Assembly (NCBI GenBank): GCA_021397845.1
Contig: CM038053.1
Location: forward strand, 141,808,541 to 141,872,540
Source of the DNA: Areca catechu
Lineage: Eukaryota; Streptophyta; Magnoliopsida; Arecales; Arecaceae
Direction: 5' to 3'
DNA length: 64,000 nt
How positions within the stretch are numbered: position 1 is the first letter of the stretch; each line of letters starts with the position of its first letter. Below are positions 1 through 12,939 of the stretch, one piece after another. The notes below the pieces were generated by a model that saw only the letters and a program-made list of their open reading frames with translations, was not told where the DNA came from and made no database searches. A program made the position numbers and the translations under genes.

Positions 1-892
1 CATAAGAGAGCATCAACCCACTCCTTCTAATCCTGAAATTCTTGCTCTGCCTAGATGTGTGAGCCAAAGCCTCACACAATTCTTTCTCAACTTCTAAAAC
101 CTTCTTTTGATATTATGGTTCTTTTTTCCATGGCTTCAATAGACTCCATAAGAAAATATAAGTGTCAGCCCAACTGAAAAATATTATTATTATTAACATT
201 AGAACACTATACCTAAAAGCAAGTGATATCTATTCTTTCTCGCACCTGGATTGTTATTTCAAGAATTCCTTATGTATGATGAAACATCCAAAGCTCACTT
301 TCCTTGAACATCAACAGGCATCGACAAAGACCATATCTACTTTGCAGCCCCTTCAAAGCTACTCGATGGGTGCACGAAGGAGGCACCAGGAGTCGATGCC
401 TATTGCCTCCCTTTTGTTGAAGAAGTCTTGGCATAGTCACCAACTAGCCCCGTCAAGAGAGTGCTTGGTCTTCGATGCTTCTTAGCAATTGCCTGAACCA
501 TCTTGAGTTTGGCAAGATCTATTCATAAGAAAATCCCTTAGCTAGAAGCTCGCCGAAAGCATCACCGTGAATCACCTTATCGCCAGAAATTGCCTTACTA
601 TTGGAAATTGCCCACCCCCAATATGAAACCCTCCGGATATAATGGTGAAGCAATGAGGGGACATTCTAAATCTTATATTATAAAGAAAAATAATCATAAT
701 AGGTGCATCTTAGAAAGCTTTGGCATTCAAAAATGTCGCTCCGTGTAGTTCAATTAGTTTGGTACCCCTGAAGACTTGTATACCTCACCTCATACTTATT
801 CTGGTATAAATAGTAAACTAATCAATAATACCCCTGTCCTCGGTATCCCAAGCATCTGGCTAAATTTAAGAATTGCTTAATCAAATCTCCTG
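1..892. other. AT-rich sequence without recognised gene
   Basis: A + frame is open at 162-485 (107 codons), but it resembles nothing I know and has no recognisable motif. The stretch ends where homology to the copia LTR at 8.1 kb begins (about 893). It is probably another old transposon remnant, but nothing in the sequence shows which. Confidence 0.4.
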
Positions 893-3130
893 ATTGTAGG
901 ATATCAAAGGATGATGATTGACTAGTTTGATTGGTGCATGCATTGCTTCTCTTTGGATAGACAAGTCTTGAATCTATAGTAGAAAATATTGGAGCAAGAG
1001 TACAGGTGGTTGTTAGAGAATAACACATTGAGCATGACGATCACTAGAAGTCACATGGTGGTCTACTCACTCATTAATGACTTTCTTGAAGCTATAATTG
1101 TATGAGTGGTTATTTAATCTATGGTGCCTTGGCCACTCACAATGAGGTTGCTATAGTTTGACAATACCAAATATTGACCCTAGCCATTCGAGCTCTTGTA
1201 GTTTTTATTAGCTATAGTAGGTTCACTATAGGAGTGAAAGTATACTTATAGGAAATTTATTGATCTTAGTAGTTAAAGTGCAGTTCTATGCAATTTAAGA
1301 AGCTAAGTTTAAAAATTTATGGCCATGATAGGTGAAGGATGGAAAAGAATTTCATGAGTTTCATATTAGACTTAAGCTAATTAAATATGGTATATGACAA
1401 TGCTTAGAGTTTGGCAAGTTTTCATGCGTTGCATCTTGTCGGGACTCTTGATGAAAAACTTAAATACACGGTAACTATACCTAGGGTTTATTTTTTTATT
1501 TTACTAGATTGCCACTATATTTGCTAGGTATTAATGGTGGATTGTGGGATCCACTAGGATCATTAAGGATAATGATCCTTAATAGGACAAGCTAGAATAT
1601 TATAGTCCATCAAAAGAGTTCGATGATACTATGATGAAGATCATTGTATATCCCACTACTCGATAGAATGGAACTTGAAGTGTCACACATAATAGGAGCT
1701 TGATCTAATCACACAGATAGATCAAAATATGAAGAGTTACGTACTTAAAACCTATCAATTTTGTCTACTATTTTTGGCATATGTTATTTTTTTCACTATT
1801 AATTTTGGCACCTACTATTTTTGGCATTACTCTATTTGGTAGCTACTAATTTTAGCAATTACTAATTATTAGCAAGGAGAACTTTACTATAATAATTATA
1901 ATTTATTTTGGTGCAATTAGATGATTTGATAATTTAATTATGATTTGGCTCGATACAAATTGAATTAGGGTTGGACTAACCTAATTGCAAGTGTTGCAAG
2001 CAAATTGGTTTGACCTAATTGGTTATCTAATCCCAGGTAAATTAAATCTAATTTAATTTAGTTAGGCTTAATCTATTATAATTTAATTTGGTGGTCCTAA
2101 TTGGATTAGGAACCAATTCCTAATTCATTATGGATTTAGATCTAAACTTAATAAGATTAGTAAATAGGTTAGTTAGATTCCTATTTGGGTTAGGATTAGG
2201 AATTAATTAGTTGAACTAATCCTAACCAAATTGTTCTCTCCTTTCCCAGGCCTCTTTCTCTCTTATTAACATATAAGAAGAAGGATTAGTGCCCCTTCTT
2301 CACATGAAAATAGGTTTGTGCATGGAGGAAGAAGTGGGATGCACAAAGAGTTTGACACCTCAAGGTGTCTCCCTCCTCTTATCCTAATCTATCTACAATT
2401 TAGTTAGGTTTTGTTTGAATTGGATTCAAAGCCTTGTCCTCATTCTAGATGGGAAGGGACTCTAGGAAGAAAAGGATTGATGTGTGGTGTGAGAAAAGAA
2501 AAGGGGGTGGGCACAAAACACAATTGTGTGCATGAAATCTTGGGGTTCCCACATGAGATACTTCTCACTTCTTCCACCCCATCCTTCTTCTTTGGTATTC
2601 TCCATCGATCATAAAAAAAATGGGAGAGAAATATATCCATCATCCCTCTCCTACACCTCTCCTCTTTAGAATGAATGGTTCATGTGAGAGATCTATTCTT
2701 CTCCTTTGATCTCCTGAGAAGAGATATATTCTTCTCCCTTGATCTTTAGCATACAGAAAAAGAAAAGAATATAAAAGGGAGATTGATCCAATGATTAAAG
2801 CAAAGCCTATAAGATGCTAGCACTCTGATGGTCTCGGTGCTTCAATCAGGTCATCTTCGTGTGGATACCAATAGAGGCTAGATAGTGTATGGCTCCAGTA
2901 GAACCTGGGGTATCCATTAGATCTGATCTGACGAAGATGGAGCAGTGAAGCAGGTATGTAGATCCAATCTACTTTTGGTATTTTATTTTTAAATCTGCAT
3001 TACATGTTCATGAATGGTTCCTACTATGCATGCTTAGATTAGGTATTTATTTCCACTATAATTTAATTTTAATTAGTTAAAATCTTAAAACCTATGCATG
3101 CAATCCTAGAATCGTATGATGACTCCTTCA
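893..3130 (+). repeat. 5' LTR of copia element (5'-truncated)
   Basis: This stretch aligns colinearly with the 3' LTR from about 8127 onward: shared blocks include the GGATATCA start region, a CTAGTTTGATTGGTGCAT stretch and the block around 2230-2620 with CCTCTTTCTCTCTTATTAACAT. It ends in CA two bases before the primer site. The first ~200 bp present in the 3' LTR (7917-8126) have no counterpart, so the 5' edge is truncated. Open frames at 2411-2643 on both strands lie inside the LTR and are not genes. Confidence 0.75.
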
Positions 3131-3132
3131 AA

Positions 3133-3144
3133 TGGTATCAGAGC
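3133..3144 (+). other. Primer-binding site, initiator-Met tRNA type
   Basis: TGGTATCAGAGC, two bases after the LTR end, is the usual plant primer-binding site complementary to the 3' end of initiator tRNA-Met. It fixes the 3' edge of the 5' LTR and shows that the element is on the + strand. Confidence 0.9.
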
Positions 3145-6100
3145 TAGGTTTTGATCTTGGGACCTGTAGCCACTAATTGATGAACAAATTTAGATATAAA
3201 AATTAGATCTAAAATTCTTATTTTTGATCTAAGAAATAAGGTCTTGAAAGGTGTTTCAGATTTAAAATTGGATCTAAAAAAATAGAATTTAAGATTTAAA
3301 AAATCAAATCCAATTTTGGTTAAGAACTAAAATTTTATATTTGAGATTTTGTTGTTTAGAACTGCACTAGATCTGAAAATCTTAGTCAATTTGATCTTAA
3401 AATCAAATCCAAAAAATTTAATTTTTGGATCTAGGTTTTAGATCAGGAAGTCATGGTTCATATTCATTTCAAAAATATTCAAAATTATTTATAGATTTAA
3501 TGTTATGAAGTTTTGAATACATGAGTGCTGAATTTTCTAGGTCTAAAATTTTAATATCTATATGTTCTTCAAGAGATGATTAAACCAAATTGTTTAGATC
3601 AGAAATTAATTTGACATCTAGAATAAACTTTATGCTTATAATGTACCTAATTAATATTTAAAATTAAAATTAGTTAGCCTTAATCTTGTGCTGACATAAA
3701 GTTGTCTTACTATAAGGTGTTACCCTTACAATGTAAGGTTGTCCTAGTATGAGATTGATCTATTTTGAAATAGATTTCAAGAATTAAATCAATTATTTAT
3801 GATCTAAATTAAGGTTAATATATCTAAAATTAAAATTTAAAATCTTAATCCAAAGTATAATATGAGGGATGGGGCTTGGGTCGAATCGATTAGGTCATGC
3901 AATTGAATTATATTTAGTTTTCAGTTAGGTCAAACCCAATCAATTGAACTCTTGATCAAATCAAATCAAGAGTTGATTAGGATTAGGTCAAGAGTGCTTA
4001 GGACTATGTCAATGGTTTGAGTTGGTCAATATAATTGGCATAAATTGATTATACTAAAATACCTTATTTGGCTTAGTGGTCGAGCCTAAATCAATTAAGC
4101 TGACCAATTCAAAATTGATAAACTTATTATTAAGGTAATTTTTGATCATCGTTTTTAATTGAGACCAACTCTTAGCTAGCCAATTTTGGTTAGTGTCTAA
4201 GGAAAGAGGTTAAAGGCAGAACCCTTCCATCAATCTTATTACCTGGCCAACTTGGTCAATTATGTTTTGAATAAAGTTGCTTATTGATTAGAGTTTATCC
4301 ATACCATCTTATTTAGTTGGACATAAGATGTGCTGATTAATTAAGATGTGACCTAGATCAGGTCACTTAGACATGAAATGTGTGGATCTAAACCAGTCAA
4401 ATATGAGATATGTTGACACAAACCAGGTTAATTAGACATGAGATATGTTGATCTAAATTAAGTCAGTTAGACTTTAGATGTGCTGACCTAAACCAGGTCA
4501 GTCAGACATAAGATGTGATAACCTAAATCAGGTTAGTCAAACATGAAATGTATTGACCCAAATTAGATTAGACAGACATGAGATATGTTAACCTAAACCT
4601 TATTTTATATATGATATGACCCTTTAGCTTAGTACTTGGATTTAGTACATTACCATGACCGTCCAACCATAATGGTAAGCAGGGTTTAAAGTCCCTCTCT
4701 TCCTATTTGATGGGATTCTTTTATGATATGTGGGGGTGCCACTATGATTTGACTCGTGAAAAAGAACCACGAAAAGATTTTTTAAATTGAGCTGACCTAA
4801 ATTAGTTTAGTCAGAAGGCTAGTTAGACATAAATTATGCTGGCTAATTAATTAGAGACCTAAATCCAAACCTCCTTATAATGTTAAATCATGTGTCTTCC
4901 ATCATTGTAGAGCTACAGTGTCTCTTAGGTGTTGATTGTTCTTAGTTGGACACAGTGTTCAGTTGCATCAGGGGAGGTGCAACCAAACCACTCTATTAAC
5001 ATAAAATATTACGGGGTGAAGATGGGGATAGGCCAATAACCGGCATGGTGAGGACCATATGATGGCTTAATTTTTGCATGAATGATGGTTTGACTTATTA
5101 GGGAGTGTGGGCAATAAATGTTAGATGAGCCCACATAACTTAGAGATCGAGTAACTACAACATACTTGAGAAGCATTAGATAAGAGTTGTCCACTTATCG
5201 ATATAGCATATTACCAATAATTGAGTACAGTGAGGTACGCATATAGGTAGGACCACAGCACCCACTAGGGATTCTAGTCATGTAGGGGTTTTCACATCTA
5301 TACTAAGGAATGTGTAAGATCCATGAAAATAGTGGGAGCCTAATTTATTGCTTAAAATTTCTAGAATAAATTTAAAATTAAATACAAATATTTAACTTAA
5401 ATTTTTACTCTCTGTGGATTAAAAAGTTAGCTTCCAACCCTCTAAATTCTTAGACAAACTGATTAACCTAAACTATTATAATTACTGGCTCAACTTGAAA
5501 GATAGATTAATCAGGATGAGTACTATAATAGACCAGGACTATCTTATGTTTCCAAGCCATTTAGGCTGACCTAAGTGCAATCAATCCATGATCATTGTTT
5601 GACAATGATTAAGGATTTGGAGCTTGAAAAGCTTAGGCATGTTGATACATCAAGAATTGCAGATAGATTTGATCCACCAACTTTGTCTAGTTCATATGGA
5701 TAGCTTATTGTAAACTAATATTTGAATTAGATTAAGATAATTAGGTTAATAAATTGGTGACAATTAAAGAGACCTTGAAAAGTTTTTGGGACATGCTTCT
5801 TAATGTAGAGTAGACCTTCTCTTCTAAAAGAGAGTCTAATTAAAAGAAGAGGTCTATAAAAAGCAAGAGATCAGATCTTCCATGTAGATGACCATTTATA
5901 ATGAAAAGTTATTTTCACTTCAAAGGTCAATGACCATATGCATGATCCTTGTACCTAATCCTTGAAAAATAAATTAGACATACCTTTGGAAGGTATGTCA
6001 GTTACTTAAAAAGACTATTACCTACTGAGATGGAAATTTGATTTCTCTTTAGCATGAAATCATTAATTCATTTATTTAGAAATAAATTGGACTTAGTTGA

Positions 6101-6790
6101 TTTTATAAATCTTGGACTCTTTTATATACAATTGATGCATCTATTGAGTAGTTAGTGAGTACTGTAGGATCTAAAAGATCTTTGAGATGATATCAACCTG
6201 AAGTATATAGGTGAGGATCATAGATATACTTGCTTGGGTATACATTAACGTGTGTAGCATATTTAATATGTAAGCTAGGAAAGCTCCTTAAGGTTCTTTG
6301 ATTAGATCAAGAAAGTAAATATCTTAGAGGAGATTTTATGAATCATCTCAAGTTGTTCGGTGTAGTCTCACAATGAACTCCTTACATCTCGAGCTTCATG
6401 AGATGTCTGAGTAGAGAAATTCAATCCTATTAGATATGGTTCTATCCATTATGGGAATCATTAGTTTATCTTTAAAGATTTGATTATATAACTCAGTCGA
6501 TCTATTTGATTAGGTTCACATTAAATCCCTTTTTATCACTCTTATATAAGATATAGGTGGATTAGTTAAAGATTGGGTCACTGATAGCCTATATCCTAAA
6601 GAGCTTTAGGACACATCTTTCCAATAGATCATAAATAGTTGTGACCCAGTCTAGAGTAATAGTTAAGTAGTTTATCCTAAATTTAGTAGTGGAAGGATAT
6701 TAAACTCAAAGAGATAGTCTTAGAAGAGCAAAGGAACCATAGAATCTATAAAACCTATTCGAGCAGAGTCAATATATTAGTTCCTCTTCT
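3145..6790 (+). pseudogene. Copia 5' internal region and gag remnant
   Basis: There is no long open frame here. Around 5430-5560, translations in different frames give pieces that resemble the start of plant copia gag (a TEPNY-D-WLRNL-like region), broken by stops and shifts. Between the primer site and gag lies a long leader that includes a tandem repeat (separate entry). Open frames such as 5009-5194 on the - strand are chance. The gag call rests on weak pattern recognition plus its position. Confidence 0.4.
4318..4612 (+). repeat. ~36-bp degenerate tandem repeat in copia leader
   Basis: About eight copies of a unit close to AGACATGAGATATGTTGACC followed by TAAACCAGGTCAGTC, at roughly 36-bp spacing. 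Copies differ at several positions. The block lies between the primer site and the gag remnant, so it belongs to the leader of the element. Confidence 0.65.
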
Positions 6791-7916
6791 ACCTCATAAG
6801 TCTAATGGGATTTTCCATCCTTCAAAATATAGAGATATGCTTACAAAGGATTCAGAGGAAGTTATCCTTATGGAAGAAAGAGAACATAGAAATGATCTCA
6901 GAAATCTATAATGAGGTGATGTCAGACATTGATTTTGAGAAATGGTTGAATCACATGAAGTTAGACTCGATGAGCTTCAACCTAGTATAGATCTTAATAG
7001 ATCCATTAATAGGTATAGTACCTAATGGATGCAATGAATCTATAAAAAATAAATAAATATGGATCTATAAGGCAAAGCTTAGGTGAAGTGTTATAGTTAG
7101 CATTGACTATGAAAACCTTTTACTTGTGACCATGCTAAAATCCATATTAATTGCTATTATAGTTAACCATGATGAGATTAGGTAGATGGATAGTGATGAA
7201 ATTACAGATCCAAGTAGCAAAGGTTCTATATAAATAGACTAAATCAATTTGCTTGGAATTAGAATTCTCTTTTTTATGACATGATTAAATGATTTGATTC
7301 TGCCAAGAACTAGAGAAGAAATAACATATTTATAAAAGTCAGCTTGAACATTAAGAGCCTCATATAAACCATATTATGTACATAATCTGAATTTGCTATG
7401 AATGTCATGAGCGAATGTCAGTAGAATCTAGGCTATGAATGGTATAAACTATGATAATATTATTTAAACTTGAATAGTACTAAAGATATATTTTAGTTCT
7501 TTAGAGAGGGAGAATTGAGAGAATAAGAATATATATGATGTATTCTTATACACTGGTGGTTTGGAATCGATCATTATAGGTTTGACTAGGAAGGTTGACT
7601 AAACCATTGTCTCTAAGGGTGAAAGAAAGTATTCTGGTCAAAAGATTGTTGCAGATTGAGTGTCATATTATCAGATGCTATAACACTCTACTATAGCAGC
7701 AATAGTGCCATAGCTCTTACAAGAAACCAAGGTCTCACCAAAAGTCTGAATACATAGAATGATGATTCAATTCATGACTACCATATTAAGGTACAGAGAG
7801 TAAATTCCATATGGATATGGTAGATCTATTAGCTTAGTAAGCTTTAGCCAACTGAAACTAAAGCACATGATGGGGATAAAGTGTATAGCTGATTGGCTTT
7901 ATTGCAAATGAAAGTT
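6790..7916 (+). pseudogene. Copia reverse transcriptase/RNase H remnant
   Basis: A short open frame at 6805-6990 contains VMSDIDFEKWLNHMKLDSMS, matching the region just before the copia RT core (normally followed by a P-x-GCKWI-like stretch, here decayed to NGCNESI). From about 7640 to 7900 the + strand reads as the C-terminal RNase H of copia pol, including an SNSAIALTRNQ-like stretch, but with stops. The coding region runs to the purine-rich tract before the 3' LTR. Most of RT is unreadable. Confidence 0.65.
7903..7916 (+). other. Polypurine tract of copia element
   Basis: GCAAATGAAAGTT directly precedes the TG that opens the 3' LTR, the place where a copia polypurine tract is expected. 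It is only moderately purine-rich, consistent with decay. Confidence 0.5.
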
Positions 7917-10157
7917 TGTTAAATGTATATCCTAGAAGCCAATCTGGTTGACATATTTTTATTTCTAGGATCTAAAATTATACTTAATATTTAAAATTTG
8001 GTAACATTTCCATACATGATGTATCCTTGTATCATCTAAGGAATTAATAGACAATGACGTATTCTTAAGAGTTAGAATTTGATACATGTATTATTATAGA
8101 TTAATATCTAAATGCTCATGACCATAGGATATCACAGGGATGGTGATTGATCTAGTTTGATTGGTGCATAGATTGCTTTTCTTTGGATAGATGAGTCTCA
8201 AATTTATAATATGAGGACACTGGCATGAGAGTGCATGTAGTTGTTAGATAACAATGACACCAAGTATGGCCATCACGAGAAATCACATGGATATTTACTC
8301 ACTCTTTAGTGACTTTCTTAATACTGTAGTTATGTAAGTGGTTCTTTAACCTACGGTGCCTTGGCTACTCATAGTGAGGTTGCTGTAGTTTGACAATACC
8401 AAATATTAGCTCTAGCTATTCGGGTCCTTACGATGTTCGTTGGTTGTAGTATGTTCACTATAGGAGTGAAAATGCACTTATAGGAGATCTATCAACCTTA
8501 GTAGTTAAGGTATAGTCCTATACAATTTAAGAAGCTAAGTTCGAAAATCCATGACCACGGTAGGTGAAGGATGGAAAACAGTTCCATGTGTTTTACATTG
8601 GACTTAAGCTAATTAATATGGCATATGACAAATATATAGGGATTGGCAAGTTTCCTTGACCTGCATCTTATCGAAACTCTTGATATAAGATTTTAATCAT
8701 ACAATAACTATACCTAGGGTTCATTCTTTTATTTTACTAAGTTGCCACTACATGTTACTACGTAATACTGGTGGATTATGGGATCTATTAGGATCATTTG
8801 AATCAATAATCCTTGATGGGATGAGCTAGAATTATTCTGATCTATTGAAAGAATTCGATGATACTATGATGGAGATCATAACATGTTCCATTACCAGATA
8901 GAATGGAACCTGAGGGGTGATACACAATAGGAGCTTGACCTGATCACATGGTTAGATCAAAATATATATGTTATATATTTAGAACCTATCAATTTTGGTA
9001 CTTGTAAATTCGGCATCTACTAATTTCGGCATCTACTATTTTTGGTACCTACTAATTATTAACAAGGAGGACTTTATTGTAAGAGTTATAATTTAGTTTG
9101 GTCTAATTAGATGATTTGATAATTTAATTATGATTTGACTCGATAAAATTGAATTGGATTCAATTTGGTGAGTTTGGATGATGTCCTAGTCTAATTGATT
9201 TGGACTAACCTAATTGCAAGTGTTGAAAGTCAATTTGGTTTGACCTAATTAGTTATCTAATCCTGGGTGAATTAAATCTAATTTAATTTAGTTACGCTTA
9301 ATTTATTTTAATTGGATTTAGTGGTCCTAATTAGATTAGGATCCAATTCCTAATTGGTTATAGATTTAGACCTAAACTTAATAGGATTAATATATGGGTT
9401 AGTTAGATTCCTATATGGATTAGGATTCGGAATTAGTTGGTTGAACGAATCCTAACCAAATTTTTCTCACCCTTCCATGCCTCTTTCTCTCTTATTAACA
9501 TGTAAGAAAGAAGGATTAGCACCCCTTCTTTAGGTGAAAATAGGTTTTGTGCATGGAGGAAGAAGGAGGACATGTCAAAGAGTTTGATGCCTCAAGGTTT
9601 CTCCCTCCTCTTCTCCTAATCTATCTAGAGTTTAGTTAGATTTTTGAATTTGATTCAAAAGCCTTGTCCTAATTCTAGATAGGAAAGGACTCTAGGAAGA
9701 AAAGGATTGATGTGTGGTGTGAGAAAAAAAAAGGGGATTGGCACAAAACACAATTGTGTGCGTGAAATCTCTTGGGGTTTTCACATGAGATATTTCTCAC
9801 TTCTTCCTCCCCATCCTTTGACATTCTCCACCAATCATAAAAAAAAATGAGAGAAATATATCCATCACCCCTCTCCTACTCCTCCCTTCTCTAGAATGAA
9901 TGGTTCATGTGAGAGATGTGTTATTCTTCCTTAATCTATTGAGAAGAAAACTATTCTTCTCTCTTGATCTCTACCATAAAGAAAAAAAAGGAGATAGAAG
10001 GGAGATTAGATCCAACGATTAAAATGAGGTCTGCAAGGTGCTAGTACTCCAATGGTCTTAATGCTTCGATTAGGTCATCTCTGTATGGATACCAACAGAG
10101 GTGGGGTGCGTGTACCGTTCTAGCAAAACCCAGGGCATTCATCAGATCCAATCCAAT
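7917..10157 (+). repeat. 3' LTR of copia element (3'-truncated)
   Basis: It opens with TGTTAAATGTATATCC, followed by a CTAGAAGCCAATC stretch typical of plant copia LTRs of this kind, and repeats the 5' LTR from about 8127 on. Homology stops near 10157, about 190 bp short of the LTR end, where a gypsy integrase remnant starts abruptly. Confidence 0.75.
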
Positions 10158-11260
10158 AACTATCCCTCCTTATGCACTTATGACCATCTGAAGCGGAATA
10201 TGTACTGAGCAAGATTTATGAAGGGATCTGTGATGATCATATTAGAAAAAAGTTGCTAGTATATAAGCTACTCTGATAAGGTTATTATTGACCTACCATA
10301 CAGCAAGATGTTGAGAACTTTGTCAGGCAGTGTGATGCTTGCCAAAGAAACTCAAACATTCAGCATCTTCCCTTCATGCCAATTACTCTCATATGCACTC
10401 CATGATCCTTTGCACAATAGAGGATGGATATCCTCAACCAGTTCACACCAATTTCAAGTCAACAAAAGTTTCTACTAGTTACTGATGATTATTTCACAAG
10501 GAGGGTGGAGGCTGAGCTACTGATCCACATCACCAAGTCAAAAGTAATAAATTTCATGTGGAGGGCCATCATTTGCCATTTCAGAAGCCCTAGGGTGCTG
10601 ATCACTAGTAACAGATGGCAGTATGTTGGAGCCAGGTTTGAGAAATTCTACAAAAACCAAGGGATCTCACACCACCTTACCTTAGTGGCTCATCCCTGGG
10701 CTAATGAAGAAGCAGAGGTCACAAATCAACCCCTCCTCTAGGAGACTAAGAAGAGGTTTGGCAAAGCCAAAGGTTCATGAGTTGATGAGCTTCATCATGT
10801 ACTTTGGGCATATTGGACAACACCAAGGGTTCTGATGGAAGAAATCTCCTTCCACCTAGCTTTAGGGATTGAGGCTATAATACTCATTGAGCTCAGAGTC
10901 CCCTCGACATTGGTCTCAAATTTTGATGAGCAAACCAACTCGGAGAGGTGTCTTGCAAACCTAGACTTGTTGGATGAGGTTCAGAAAAAAGCATGCATTA
11001 GAATGGTAGCATATCAATACAAGGTTGCCCATTACTTCAATGCTAAGGTCCAAGGAAAAACCTTTAAGGTCGACAACTTGGTATTATGCCAGGTAGAAGT
11101 CTCCCAACTTGGTCAAAGAGGTAAACTCTTTCCGAACTGAGAGGGACCCTATCATGTAGAAGAGATTGTCAATCTCGAAACCTATTGGCTAAAATGGATA
11201 TATGGGACTCCTATACTCCGACTATGGAACTTTGCAAATCTATGGATTTATCATCAATAA
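10158..11260 (+). pseudogene. Ty3/gypsy integrase remnant (Tat-type)
   Basis: The + strand encodes the end of a gypsy polyprotein in one mostly open register (10424-10741 and 10835-11140 are the open pieces). Visible parts are the zinc-binding end with VRQCDACQR (about 10326), the first catalytic Asp in MDILNQF (10424), the catalytic Glu in NEEAEVTN (about 10705) and a C-terminal stretch ending at a TAA at 11258-11260. The second catalytic Asp, expected in a TDNG context, reads TSN here (about 10610), so the enzyme could not work. It closely parallels the integrase at 38.2-39.2 kb (same PWANEEAEVTN / PQINEEAEVTN signature), so it is the + strand counterpart of that Tat-type element. gag, protease and RT are missing, cut off at the junction with the copia LTR. 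Confidence 0.85.
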
Positions 11261-12939
11261 TGTTCCCCCTTCACTTATTAAATGAAAGCCCTCTTTCCAA
11301 TGCTTATCTTTTACTTACTAGCAATAAGAGAGTACCCCGATGAAGATTTCCAAGCAAGATTTCCCCAGACCAAGCGAGACTCTTAAAAGCTCATCTAATG
11401 AGACCCCTGGCTAGGAGCCCAAGTACTCATCGGGTTGGGATCTCATATTGGAAATCTAAAATCCATCGATTGAGGGACTTCTGATTATGGGTCCAACACT
11501 CGAATAAGTTTCTTGATCAAAAATTAAACAAACAATCGGATGAACCCTCGATCAAAAATTCAAGAATTTGCCATGCATGGAATTTTGACCGAGAGCTTAA
11601 TCTCAGATAAGCATCTCAATCACACTTCTGGATCGAAAACACCACAATTGGAAATACATGATTGGTCACTCAAGCTTCTATCATCTACTAAAGCACAGCA
11701 TAAGATGTAATTGCATGAAATTTAGAAAGCAATCAATAGCAAATAAACATAAACAAAAATATGAGCATAAAGAATTTTTCTCATTTTCATTGGTAAAATT
11801 TGATTACATGTGCTCATAGCCTTACGGCTAGATTACATGGATTTTTAGCCTCATGGTTGATAACGTTGTTTCCTGGATTTCTAAAGTATAGGAAAAATGA
11901 CAATAATGCTTGTTGAAGAACTAAAGGACTCCAAAACTCTCGAGCTCTTCTATAAAGCTAGGAGGAAGCCCTGTGCACACCCTGTAGGTAGCCAAGCATG
12001 CCTTGACTTGTAGCAAGATTGCCAACAGGTGCTATATGAAAAAGCCTGGCACCCCCTGGCTCATAATGATGCCATCAGAGGAGGTGCATCACCAAGACAG
12101 GAGTGACCTGAAGTTGCAAGTGTGGCTCCATTTCTGGTAATGCTAGTGTGATGAAGAGCACAACGACAACTCTAATGGGGGAGATAGTACTCAACAAGGC
12201 AGGGTATCAACAAGTTGAGGATATCGATTGAGAAATTGGAAAACTACCCCCTACCCGCACTAGAGCTAGTCTCTTACCTACAACCTGAGATGGGGGCTTC
12301 TCATCTACCTTTACATTTAGGCATTGGTTTCCCCCGAGAAAGGCTTGGATGATAGGGTAAGCAACCTGAGCTCTCCTGCTTGTATTAAGTCTACCAACTG
12401 GCTACAACTACGGTGACACAGCTAGAGCATAGGTCGTTAAGTTTGCTAACCAACTGCAGTGGCCACAACATGGTAGAGATGTTGCCTCCTCCGATATTTT
12501 CTATCCCAAGGAGGGCACCTATTAACATGCACTCATAATAGTTTTCCCATGGAGAATCCCTCCATTGAGAAATGGAATTCCCTGCTAGAGTGCCCCCACT
12601 GGGAGCCAAGTCTTGTAGCTCCTCAAACATCTCAAATGATGGAAAGATATTATAGAAACCCCCTGCTTTTATCTCTATTTATAATCAAGCTAAAGAAAGA
12701 TTCAACCACTCATCGACCCAACTGGTGTGTGCCAAATGTCACCTTCTCAAGAATTAAATGACTATGGGAAGGGGAGCCAAGATGAAAACATTTGCATTAT
12801 AGCTCATCACCTCGAGAATAGTGCTAGAAGACTCCCTTATCTGAGACTTGCCTGGTCAAAGCTCCTAGGAAATCGAATTCTATGATGAATGGCACACTTT
12901 GATCATGGGGTGCTTTTAAGGATTGAGGAATCTAAGTGA
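11261..12939. other. Post-integrase region, nothing recognised
   Basis: Downstream of integrase in the Tat-type element. A - strand frame at 12391-12630 (79 codons) and an overlapping + frame at 12549-12761 are open, but neither resembles a known protein. In Tat-type elements this interval is usually non-coding and repeat-rich. Confidence 0.4.

Larger units (their letters stand above)
893..10157 (+). mobile_element. Decayed Ty1/copia LTR retrotransposon
   Basis: Two long direct repeats (893-3130 and 7917-10157) flank an internal region that starts with an initiator-Met-type primer site and ends with copia RT and RNase H remnants just before a purine-rich tract. The order primer site, gag, RT, RNase H, 3' LTR is that of an autonomous copia element on the + strand. 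Both outer ends are damaged: the 5' LTR lacks about its first 200 bp and the 3' LTR breaks off where a gypsy integrase remnant begins, so no target duplication can be read. No frame stays open beyond 61 codons in the coding region. It is an old, dead copy. Confidence 0.8.

Noticed and set aside
2411..2643. Overlapping 67-codon ORFs on both strands
   Set aside because: Inside the copia 5' LTR; no conservation in the 3' LTR copy.
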